A DNA stretch of 64,000 nt from assembly GCA_016720775.1 (NCBI GenBank), contig JADKJX010000013.1, positions 6,544-70,543 on the forward strand, in the 5' to 3' direction. The notes under the pieces were generated by a model that was not told where the DNA came from, ran no database searches, and saw only the letters and a list, made by a program, of their open reading frames with translations. Numbering within the stretch: position 1 is the first letter of the stretch; every line of letters starts with the position of its first letter. Both the position numbers and the translations under genes were made by a program. Source of the DNA: Chitinophagaceae bacterium. GTDB taxonomy: Bacteria; Bacteroidota; Bacteroidia; Chitinophagales; Chitinophagaceae. Below, piece after piece: positions 1 through 6,762 of the stretch.

Positions 1-183
1 ACAAAATACTGGAACTGCGTGGCAGCTGCTTTTTTAATATTGGCAGCTTTTATTTTTGCCAGCTCATTTTGCGTTGGGGTTCCGGGTAAATATGTTTGTG
101 CAGTTTTATTCTTTCCGGCAGTTTGTGCAGTTGCCTGCGCACAAAAAAAAAAGAAGCGTGCCTGCACAAAATATCCTTTTCAT
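1..183 (-). CDS. Secreted protein, N-terminal fragment, frameshifted
   Basis: An ATG at 183-181 opens a signal-peptide-like sequence (MKRIFCAGTLLFF). In the literal frame it soon stops (...NCTNCRKE). If one base is removed from the run of ten A at 143-152 (T on the coding strand), the protein continues as CAQATAQTAGKNKTAQ and stays open to the window edge as a hydrophilic, Ala/Lys/Thr-rich chain (ELAKIKAANIKKAAA). The shift falls exactly on a ten-base homopolymer, so an indel error is the simplest explanation. The rest of the gene lies outside the window, so function is unknown; export to the periplasm or beyond is inferred from the signal peptide only. Confidence 0.5.
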
Positions 184-531
184 CTTACCAAATTACAATT
201 TAATATATGATTATTTTCAATTCTTTTACCCCGCTTATCCTGCTCTTTAATGCCGCTGTTAACCCGCTGGATCAGTATTCTCCAACGTTTATTCAATTCA
301 TTAATGTGATTTAAATGTGACTACCCGGGCCGGATGGAAAAGAGAAGATATAGTAAACTATTCCGTTTATGATCAGGTAAAGAACGATTGTAAGAATAAA
401 TAAGATCCGGGCCTCACCGGCACAACTGATCTCATGCCATGTACATGGTAAATTTAATAAGCCGGGTGGGGAACACATGCTTACCCCGCACGGTATACGC
501 CAGTTGGGTAACTTGCCTGCTGAAAGATTTT
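184..531. other. Intergenic region, no gene seen
   Basis: AT-rich spacer between the gene reading out of the window and the cold-shock gene. Short open frames exist on both strands, but none has a family signature or a convincing start. It should hold the promoter of the gene at 1-183, but no clear TAnnTTTG box was found there. Confidence 0.5.
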
Positions 532-858
532 TTACTTAACGAGTTTCACATTAACGGCATTGGCTCCACGTGGCCCCATTTCAATTTCAAAACTCACTTT
601 ATTATTTTCTGCAACCGTTTCCGATAAGGCATTGATGTGCACGAATACACTTTCCTGTGTCTGCAGGTCTTTTATAAAACCAAATCCTTTGTCGTGATTG
701 AAAAAACTGATGATACCGGTCCTGCTGCTGGCTAAGTCATTGGCCGGATCGTATTTGGGTACGCCGATCTCTATATCTGATGCTTTGATGTTGATCCTTT
801 TTCTCGGATCAGGAGGCGTATCCGACAGGTTGCCGTACTCATCCACGTAAGCGATCAT
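532..858 (-). CDS. Cold-shock-domain protein with N-terminal extension
   Basis: A 108-residue protein whose second half is a cold-shock domain (about residues 46-107). It carries the RNP1 motif KGFGFI at 57-62 and RNP2 motif VFVHI at 71-75, the aromatic surface that binds single-stranded RNA or DNA. The first 45 residues are a polar extension (MIAYVDEYGNLSDTPPDPRK) not found in the classic 66-70-residue CspA; extended forms of this kind occur in Bacteroidota. Likely a cytoplasmic RNA chaperone acting on mRNA structure or translation. It is monocistronic, and the 340-bp region upstream contains the periodic palindromes described separately. Family assignment is firm; cold induction is not shown by the sequence. 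Confidence 0.9.
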   Translation of the reverse strand: MIAYVDEYGNLSDTPPDPRKRINIKASDIEIGVPKYDPANDLASSRTGIISFFNHDKGFGFIKDLQTQESVFVHINALSETVAENNKVSFEIEMGPRGANAVNVKLVK

Positions 859-973
859 GCTTGCCGGGTTCTCCCCTTTGTTTGTATTTTCCCTTTGTTC
901 CTGCTTTTTCTCTGCTTTCTCTTTCTTTTTTTGCTTTTTTTTCTTTTCTCTTTCTTTTTTATTCCATGTTTCT

Positions 974-1100
974 TGTCACAGTGCCGTGTCATTTTTTTTG
1001 TTAAATTTTTTTTTGTCACAAAGCTGTGTCACTTTTTTTCATTTACTTTTTTTTGACACAACCTTGTGTCATTTTATTTTGTTCCCAAAAAAATGACACA
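974..1100. repeat. Palindromes TGNCACA-n4-TGTGTCA at exact 40-bp spacing
   Basis: Half-sites TGTCACA, TGTCACA, TGACACA and TGACACA begin at 974, 1014, 1054 and 1094, so the spacing is exactly 40 bp each time. In the first three the opposite half-site TGTGTCA (or GTGTCA) follows after about four bases, making an 18-bp palindrome; the fourth has lost its partner arm. The sequence between the sites is T-rich filler on the + strand. The array lies in the 859-1197 gap, 116-242 bp upstream of the cold-shock gene start and downstream of the lipoprotein gene. No gene is seen in the rest of the gap; its long T/C tracts read as low-complexity peptide only. It may be a cluster of operator sites or a decayed tandem repeat. 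Confidence 0.75.
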
Positions 1101-1197
1101 GGGTTATCCTCGTAAAAGAAAGCCCCAGGCTTTGATCATCATTTCATGGTGGCATTTGCTGCTGCGCCCGTGAAAGGTGTTGAAAATGCCGGCGGCA

Positions 1198-1931
1198 TCA
1201 CCATTGCCGGATCGCAAAGTAAGCAGCGATGGCCAGCTGTTCCCGGGCAGTAGCCTTGCTGTAAAGGTATATCCTGGGTTTTGTAAGCTTAGCGGTTGAG
1301 TAGTTTTGCATCACGGCATAAACAACATCTCCCTTGAGCAGCTGGAAGCCGTCTATAATGTATATGGAACCTTTTTCCCTTTCTTTCACGTATTTAAATA
1401 CAAAACTGTCTTTATTGATGATGAGCATATTGCTGCTATCTCTTCCAAAAAAATACCTGGCAGAATCGGCGAAGCCGGGTATTGTAATGGTTCCTTTTCC
1501 GGAGGCATACCGGTAAACATTTTCCACATCTTTTGAATAGTCGTGGTTACCCTTTTCCAGCACGGCGCCCAGCACCGATTGTCCATTGCTGGTATGTGTT
1601 TCTATGTAGTAGGTATAATGCACCACACATTTCAGTGAATCGTTCCCAAACAGCAGTTCGCCGGTGAGTACATTCTTTATAAACTTTGTATAGGGAAATA
1701 CCAGCCCCAGGTTGGAGTATTTATCCACTTCCCGGTTACTGATAACACTGTCTTGTGTCCTCGGTAGTCCAGTAACCGGATATTTGGAAGATATTGAGCA
1801 CTCCCGGTGATATCGGAACTACGATTATTGGCACTCAGCTCTGCAGGCAGGGTCAGTCCTTTTGATCCGGCACAGGCCTGCAAAAACAACAGGCAACTGA
1901 ATAAGTAATATAGGAGGCAAGTACGATTCAC
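1198..1931 (-). CDS. Predicted lipoprotein, frameshifted
   Basis: Two overlapping frames make one protein of about 240 residues. The 5' part starts at a GTG (1931; a TTG at 1952 is possible) and encodes a lipoprotein signal (LLFLQAC, lipobox Cys) and a short linker to ...NIRLLDYRGHKTV. The 3' part continues ...SNREVDKYSNLGLVFPY to the stop at 1198. The switch lies between about 1735 and 1800 and cannot be placed more closely. The body is rich in beta-forming segments (VVHYTYYIETHT, GTITIPGFADSARYFFG), suggesting a periplasmic or surface-facing beta-rich lipoprotein. I recognise no family. The neighbours are a transposase and the cold-shock gene, which give no functional hint. Confidence 0.6.
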
Positions 1932-2022
1932 TTTGTTAACTGGTTTATGCAAACAAGTTAATACCAGCGGCAGGGGGAATACTATGATGGAGGTCAGGAA
2001 AGAATATGAAGCTGCTCCCCCT

Positions 2023-2089
2023 CACTGGCGCAAGTGTTCCCTTTAACAATGCCTTTAGTTTACAGGAATGATCATAGGATCACTTGTGA
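2023..2089 (+). repeat. Left inverted repeat of the transposase element
   Basis: Outer palindrome cactggcgcaagtg, then gttcccttt, then tgatcataggatcactt at the inner edge. It is matched in inverted orientation at 2847-2910. A further small stem, ACTTGTG-aca-CACAAGT, overlaps the inner edge at 2082-2098. These paired hairpins resemble a REP doublet (BIME). Confidence 0.7.
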
Positions 2090-2125
2090 CACACAAGTTT
2101 GCCCGGATTGTATCCGGTGTAAGCA

Positions 2126-2674
2126 CTACAAATGCTCAATAGCCAGTAAGCCATGCTCATTAGTATAATAATCAATAGCACTGCTGTACTTATAATGCCA
2201 GGGCTCCCAAACCAAACCGCTTCTTACCGGATTTTCATGCAGGTAATCCAGTCTTTCTTTTGATTTACTGGCTGAGTTTAATTCTATAGGGTGATAATCC
2301 TGTTTCCAGAATTGATAATCTTTATTGTTCTTATTGTTTTTACCGGCATAGCTGAAAAGATTAAGCATCCATTCCTTCCTGCTTTCTGTTGCATTTTTTT
2401 CAATGGCTGCAATGATCTGTTTGCTGCTGTACTTTTTAATATCCCGAACCAGCCATTCTATCTTATTGGTATTGCTGCTTACAATTAAATGCACGTGGTT
2501 GGTCATAATGATCCAGGCATGCAGTATTAACCCCTTGTTTTCCTGGCAGTATTTTAAACTGTTGATGAATATTTCCTTGTAGCATTCTCTTGAAAACACA
2601 TCCACCCATCCTACTACTGCAAAAGATAAAAAATGCGCTATGGCATCTTCGCCAACTTTATAATTTGATGACAT
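2126..2674 (-). CDS. REP-associated tyrosine transposase (RAYT / IS200-like)
   Basis: A 182-residue protein of the Y1 HUH transposase family. The HUH motif is visible as MTNHVHLIV near residue 60. The C-terminal segment DYQFWKQDYHPIEL...LDYLHENPVRSGLV is the hallmark block of the Bacteroidota REP-associated branch. HUH enzymes cut single-stranded DNA next to hairpins through a tyrosine; several tyrosines lie in the C-terminal helix (YLHENP, HYKYSSAIDYY), and I cannot be sure which is catalytic. The frame is intact and of normal family length. It lies between two inverted hairpin repeats, which are the expected substrate. It is not near other mobile genes, so it is probably a domesticated or slowly dispersing single-copy element. 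Confidence 0.88.
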   Translation of the reverse strand: MSSNYKVGEDAIAHFLSFAVVGWVDVFSRECYKEIFINSLKYCQENKGLILHAWIIMTNHVHLIVSSNTNKIEWLVRDIKKYSSKQIIAAIEKNATESRKEWMLNLFSYAGKNNKNNKDYQFWKQDYHPIELNSASKSKERLDYLHENPVRSGLVWEPWHYKYSSAIDYYTNEHGLLAIEHL

Positions 2675-2846
2675 GATAGTATTGATCAGGTATGCCTAAA
2701 TATAAAGTATTCCCGTTCTCTGGCCCCGTTTAAAAACTTCCAGAATCAGGAGGTTTTGGCCATATAAATCAGTGGTGAAAGTTAGTAAATTGATCAGCAT
2801 TTGTATTCCAAAATCCAGAAACAGTCCGGCACAACTGAAAAGGCAT

Positions 2847-2910
2847 CAAGTGATCCTATGACCTATTCATTTTAATTTAAGCATTTGGAAAGGGAACACT
2901 TGCGCCAGTG
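2847..2910 (-). repeat. Right inverted repeat of the transposase element
   Basis: Inverted counterpart of 2023-2089: aagtgatcctatga at the inner edge and agggaacacttgcgccagtg at the outer edge. The middle third has diverged from the left copy, while both hairpin-forming blocks are kept. Confidence 0.7.
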
Positions 2911-2960
2911 GGGCGGGGGGAGAGCGTGGGCCCCCCGGGGACAGGGCCGCGGGGGGGGGG
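2905..2960. other. Abrupt G/C-rich patch, composition anomaly
   Basis: Directly outside the right inverted repeat is about 55 bp made almost wholly of G and C, ending in ten consecutive G (2951-2960). Nothing else in this AT-leaning window looks like it. It could be genuine element flank, but an assembly junction or low-quality consensus is just as likely. From 2961 to 3097 normal composition returns, with a short stretch (ttcgacacttcgacttcgc) resembling a dispersed intergenic repeat. Confidence 0.5.
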
Positions 2961-3097
2961 CTGTCATCTGTGTTCTATCAATTCGCTTCGGTCTTTGCTT
3001 CGTAGTTGTATACTTGTAATTTCTCGGATTCGCTCGAAATTAATAGTATCCGCCCCTTCGACACTTCGACTTCGCTCAGCGCAAGCAGCTCAGGATG

Positions 3098-4750
3098 CTA
3101 GATCCCTATCTTCTCATTTACCAGCCCAATTATCTCCGCCTCCAGCGCAACCGCCTTACTCTCTATCTCCTTCCCTCTGGCAATGATATCGGTAACAAAA
3201 GCCTTATCGTCGTACCCCGTGGCATTAATGCGTACGTTCATGTAAGCGCCAATTACCGCACTGCGGGCACAAAGGGCGCCCACACCGGCATCGGTAACAG
3301 AATTGGGGTTGCCTTCAATAACCATTTGTTTGATCACTTCCATACTGGCGCAGGCAGTCTCCATTACTTTAAAAGGTATTTCAATGGCATACTTCGTTGC
3401 TTCCTGTATGGCCTGGGTACGGGCAGCTTTTTCTTCGGGGGTTGCCTTGGGCAATGCAAATGCCTGCATGATCTTATTAAAGGCGGCGGTATCGGCATCA
3501 ACCAGTTTTACCAATTCATTTTTATAGGCCTCTCCTTTCTCGGCCCAGTCGCTGAATTCTTTCCAGCGATCGTCCCATCCTTTTTTGTGGCTGCTTAAAT
3601 TGGCCACCATGGTACCAAGTGAGATACCCAATGCTCCCACGTAAGCACTGATGGAGCCACCGCCTGGGGCCGGACTTTCACTGGCTGTTTCATTGGCGAA
3701 GTCGGTAAGCGTCATACTTACCAGGCGGTTACTTGTTTTGTCGTTGAGCATATATTCAATGATTCGTTCTTCCGGTTTAAAAGGCCCCAGTTCATCCAGC
3801 CCCATACTTTTAATGGCGATCTTGATGAGTTCCTTTTCACTCACGCCCGTGCTGCGTTGCTGTTTCTGTAAAAAATATTTACCGGCATCGGTCATAGCCT
3901 TTAAAGGAATGAGGCCCACCAGTTCACTGCCCGTTACACGAATGCCTCTAGCGGTAGCTTTGTTGCACACTTCATCAAAAGCAATATGCACGGGGGTAAC
4001 ATTGATATTGGTGAGGTTCATCGATATCTGCGCCACGCCGTATTCTTCAATATACCATCCGATAGCTTTCACAGCTTTCAATGTGCCGGGCTGGTTTATT
4101 TTTTTTCCATCCACTTCAATCATTCTTCCGGCTTCCCGTACATCAAAGGCAATTGCATTTGCACGGCTTGTAGAAGTTGTGTTGAGGTTGATATTATAGG
4201 CCACTAAAAAATCTCTTGCACCAATAACAGTCCCACCACGCTTTGTATCAAATTCCGCCGGGCCAAAATCGGGTTTCCACTGCGGCTCTTTTATCTTTTT
4301 AAAGAAGCCTTCGTATTCGCCGGCACGTATCACCGATAAATTGTTTCTTGCTGTATCTGGTTGTGCGGCTTCGTACAAATAAACGGGAATATTGAGTTCT
4401 TCTCCTACCCTTTTGGCAAGCTGCTGTGCAAACTTCGCTGTTTCTTCCATGCTGATATTTGCAATGGGTATCAGGGGACAAACATCCGTAGCGCCCATGC
4501 GGGGGTGCTCGCCCTTGTGTTTGCTCATATCGATGAGTTCGCCGGCTTTTTTAATGGCAAGGTAAGCGGCTTCAATAACGGCGGCGGGTTCGCCTACCAT
4601 GGTTACCACGGTGCGGTTGGTTGCTTTACCCGGATCAACGTTTAATAATCGTACGCCTTCAACGGATTCAATTTCGTTGGTGATTTGTTTGATGAGGTTG
4701 AGATCATTTCCTTCGGAGAAGTTAGGGACACATTCTATTAGCTGCTGCAT
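3098..4750 (-). CDS. ftcD: Glutamate formimidoyltransferase / formimino-THF cyclodeaminase
   Basis: A 550-residue bifunctional enzyme of histidine degradation. The N-terminal half (about 1-320; IECVPNFSEG at 5-14, MSKHKGEHPRMGATDVCPL near 75-93) transfers the formimino group from N-formimino-L-glutamate to tetrahydrofolate. The C-terminal half (about 345-550; SPAPGGGSISAYVGALG) is the cyclodeaminase that releases ammonia and leaves 5,10-methenyl-THF. Length and domain order match the fused form known from animals and Bacteroidota. It is cytoplasmic. Its partner hutI lies 2 kb away on the same strand with a CoA-transferase gene between them; the hutH and hutU steps are not in this window. The start MQQLIECVPN is well supported because the folate-binding fold begins there. 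Confidence 0.95.
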   Translation of the reverse strand: MQQLIECVPNFSEGNDLNLIKQITNEIESVEGVRLLNVDPGKATNRTVVTMVGEPAAVIEAAYLAIKKAGELIDMSKHKGEHPRMGATDVCPLIPIANISMEETAKFAQQLAKRVGEELNIPVYLYEAAQPDTARNNLSVIRAGEYEGFFKKIKEPQWKPDFGPAEFDTKRGGTVIGARDFLVAYNINLNTTSTSRANAIAFDVREAGRMIEVDGKKINQPGTLKAVKAIGWYIEEYGVAQISMNLTNINVTPVHIAFDEVCNKATARGIRVTGSELVGLIPLKAMTDAGKYFLQKQQRSTGVSEKELIKIAIKSMGLDELGPFKPEERIIEYMLNDKTSNRLVSMTLTDFANETASESPAPGGGSISAYVGALGISLGTMVANLSSHKKGWDDRWKEFSDWAEKGEAYKNELVKLVDADTAAFNKIMQAFALPKATPEEKAARTQAIQEATKYAIEIPFKVMETACASMEVIKQMVIEGNPNSVTDAGVGALCARSAVIGAYMNVRINATGYDDKAFVTDIIARGKEIESKAVALEAEIIGLVNEKIGI

Positions 4751-4768
4751 TAAATTGATTTTTGTTTA

Positions 4769-4780
4769 GGGCTAAAGCCC
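4769..4780. repeat. Small palindrome GGGCTAAAGCCC
   Basis: A perfect 12-bp palindrome upstream of ftcD. Its inverse form GGGCTTTAGCCC stands at 5183-5194 on the other side of the repeat arrays, so the two bracket the arrays. Confidence 0.6.
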
Positions 4781-4814
4781 ATTTTAATAATTTTTATTTT
4801 TTATCCCTGGCCTG

Positions 4815-4927
4815 AAGGCCAGGGCAAGTCATAAAGGCCAGGGCAAGTCATAAAGGCCAGGACAAGCATAAAGATCAAGACAAGGCATTAAGGCCATGGC
4901 AATTCATATAGGCCAGGGCAATCAATA
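4815..4927 (+). repeat. Tandem array A, six 19-bp units
   Basis: Six head-to-tail copies of aaggccagggcaagtcata, at 4815, 4834, 4853 (18 bp), 4871, 4890 and 4909; the first two are nearly identical and the later ones drift. The core GGCAAnnnAnnAAGG is also found in the reverse complement of array B, so the arrays look like opposed, diverged copies of one unit. It lies in the 655-bp divergent gap between ftcD and the CoA-transferase gene. There are no spacers, so it is not CRISPR. Confidence 0.8.
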
Positions 4928-4943
4928 TGATTCAGGCATTATT

Positions 4944-5134
4944 GCATTGCCCGGTTCTTCTTGCATTGCCAAATCCTTCTTCCATTCCCAAATCCTTCTT
5001 GCATTGCCAAATCCTTCTTCCATTGCCAAATCTTTCTTTGAATTGCCCAATTCTTCTTGAATTGCCAAATCCTTCTTGCATTGCCAAATCCTTCTTCCAT
5101 TCCCAAATCCTTCTTGAATTGCCAAATTCTTCTT
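4944..5134 (-). repeat. Tandem array B, ten 19-bp units, inverted to array A
   Basis: Ten units of the type gcattgccaaatccttctt at 4944, 4963, 4982, 5001, 5020, 5040, 5059, 5078, 5097 and 5116; the period is exactly 19 bp apart from one extra T at 5039. Variants alternate at the unit start (gcattgcc, ccattccc, gaattgcc), and some neighbouring pairs recur as a block, so multi-unit duplications occurred. Read on the - strand each unit is aagaaggatttggcaatgc, matching array A at GGCAA...A..AAGG. A 20-bp palindrome follows at 5141-5160. Confidence 0.85.
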
Positions 5135-5140
5135 GAATTG

Positions 5141-5160
5141 CCCGGCCCTTTAGGGCCGGG
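5141..5160. repeat. Perfect 20-bp palindrome closing array B
   Basis: CCCGGCCC-TTTA-GGGCCGGG, an 8-bp stem with a 4-nt loop. A similar but imperfect palindrome (cctggcctgaaggccagg, 4806-4823) opens array A, so the complex is roughly symmetrical: palindrome, array A, inverted array B, palindrome. From 5195 to 5405 no further repeat is seen; this stretch should hold the promoter of the CoA-transferase gene. Confidence 0.7.
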
Positions 5161-5405
5161 TAATTGATCAGGTATTCTTTCCGGGCTTTAGCCCATGCCT
5201 TCCGGTTTTATTTCTTTACTGCAACTGGGTTATTAAAGCGAAGGTAATTATTGATTAACAAATGCTGACCCTATTAATCCATTAAATCCATCCATCCCGA
5301 TAGCTACCGGGCCGTTCAGACAAACGATTATCATACCCCGCATGATAAAAATTACCCGGAACTTTATCAATAAACCGCATTTTTGCAGCAGCTAAAACAG
5401 AAATA

Positions 5406-6705
5406 ATGATCCATCCTTACAATTACGTTACCCCACAGGAAGCTTTATCCATCATTGAAAGCAATACCCGTGTTTTCATTCATGGCAGCGTATGCACACC
5501 CCTCTACATGCTGCACGAACTGGCGAAGGAAAAGCACCGGTTACGGAATGTGGAGCTGGTTTCCATCACGCTTAAAGGAGATATTGAAGTGGATAAGCCG
5601 GAGTACGTAGACAGTTTTCACATCAACTCGCTCTTTGTATCTGGGCCGATACGCAATGCTGTTGCCGAAGGCCGGGCCGATTTTATTCCTGTTTTTCTGA
5701 GCGATATCCCTTACCTCTTTAAAAGCAAAACGCTGGAACTGGATACCGCTATTGTCCAGGTATCACCGCCCGACAGGCATGGGTACTGTTCCCTGGGTGT
5801 ATCGGTTGATATTGCCCGGGCTGCGGTTGACAATGCAAAGCAAACCATCGCTCTCGTTAATCCATCCATGCCCCGTACGCACGGTGACGGCATGATCCAT
5901 ACAGACAGGTTTACCAAAATGGTTTTTCATGACTCTCCTTTGCCGGAAGAAATTTACAGCAGCAAAGTGGGTAAGAACGAAATGCTGATCGGTAAACATA
6001 TTGCCGACATGATCGAAGACGGCAGTACGCTGCAGATGGGCATTGGTACCATACCTGATGCGGTGCTTTCTTTTTTAGATGATCATAAAAACCTGGGCGT
6101 GCATACCGAAATGCTCAGCGACGGCATCATTGACCTGGTAGAAAAAGATGTGATCAATAACAAGTGCAAGGCCAAACACCCGGGCAAGACCATTACCTCC
6201 TTTGCCATCGGCAGCCGCAAACTGTATGATTATGTAAATGATAATTCTTCTTTCAATTTCCTGGATATTGAATACGTGAACAATCCGCACGTGATAAGGC
6301 AAAACCAGAAAGTGATCGCCATCAACAGCGCCATTGAGGTGGACCTTACCGGCCAGGTTTGTGCCGACAGCATCGGCGAACTGCAGTACAGCGGCATCGG
6401 CGGGCAACTGGATTTCATGCGTGGCGCTGCATTGAGTGTGGGCGGTAAACCCATCATTGCATTGAACAGCCGCACTGCCAAAGGCATTCCACGTATCGTT
6501 CCCGCATTTAAAAGAAGGCGCCGGTGTGGTGGTTACCACGAGAGGACACGTACATTATGTGGTTACGGAATATGGCGTGGCTTTTTTGTTTGGAAAGAAT
6601 TTAAGGCAGCGGGCAAAACTGTTAATTGATATTGCTCATCCCGATGACCGGGAGATGCTGATGAAGTATTGTTTTGAAAGGTTTAAAGTGTTTATTAAAG
6701 ATTAA
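5406..6705 (+). CDS. Acetyl-CoA hydrolase/transferase family CoA-transferase, frameshifted
   Basis: About 432 residues when joined. It starts MIHPYNYVTPQEAL and has the family features PPDRHGYCSLGVSVD, GIGTIPDAVL and GVHTEMLSDG; in this family the Glu of the last motif (Glu235) forms the covalent glutamyl-CoA intermediate. The literal frame derails after RIVPAFK at the AAAA run 6510-6513. Removing one A restores EGAGVVTTRGHVHYVVTEYG and LRQRAKLLIDIAHPDDRE to a stop at 6703-6705, which is the expected family C-terminus. The enzyme moves CoA between acetyl-CoA and a short acid such as 4-hydroxybutyrate, succinate or propionate; the substrate cannot be told. It is divergent from ftcD across the repeat arrays and convergent with hutI. 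Confidence 0.88.
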
Positions 6706-6708
6706 ATA

Positions 6709-6762
6709 ACCGCGGAGGCGCTAAGACGCAGAGAAAAACTTAGCGGCTTTGCGTTTTAGCGG
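6709..6762. repeat. Inverted repeat between convergent genes
   Basis: accgcggaggcgctaagacg is followed, inverted, by cttagcggctttgcgttttagcggt-type sequence (two arms of about 24 nt with several mismatches). It fills the whole gap between the CoA-transferase stop and the hutI stop. It can fold into a long hairpin for either transcript and may limit read-through, although there is no T-tract of the classical kind. Confidence 0.55.

Larger units (their letters stand above)
2023..2910. mobile_element. REP-like element: tyrosine transposase between inverted repeats
   Basis: An approximately 890-bp unit bounded by imperfect inverted repeats of about 65 bp (left 2023-2089, right 2847-2910). Both ends share cactggcgcaagtgttccct at the outer edge and cataggatcactt at the inner edge. 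The outer block is itself a near palindrome (CACT-n-GCGC-n-AGTG) and the inner block contains a TGATC/GATCA inverted pair, as expected for hairpins recognised by a REP-associated (IS200/IS605-like) HUH transposase. The transposase gene sits between the ends. Pyrimidine- or purine-rich flanks (ccccct left, gggcgggggg right) may extend the inverted repeat. Whether the unit is mobile cannot be judged from one copy. Confidence 0.7.

Noticed and set aside
19..250. Two overlapping + strand frames at the window start
   Set aside because: They are the reverse complement of the signal-peptide gene on the - strand, whose Ala/Lys-rich continuation is the better coding candidate.
857..1096. Open frame on the + strand coding for Phe/Ser-rich peptide
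   Set aside because: Low-complexity T/C tract; the frame passes through the periodic palindromes and has no protein-like pattern.
2023..2910. Complete DDE-type insertion sequence
   Set aside because: The enzyme is a HUH tyrosine transposase and no target-site duplication was found outside the repeats.
4922..5125. Open frame on the - strand through array B with repeated peptide (KKDLAMQEE-like)
   Set aside because: It is only the 19-bp repeat read three units at a time; there is no start signal, no promoter and no homology.
4815..5134. CRISPR array
   Set aside because: Units are 19 bp and directly adjacent, with no unique spacers and no cas genes.
5406..6705. Programmed ribosomal frameshift in the CoA-transferase (slippery TTTAAAA-like site)
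   Set aside because: No downstream pseudoknot is visible, relatives of this family need no shift, and eight other genes show the same kind of break, so sequencing error is simpler.
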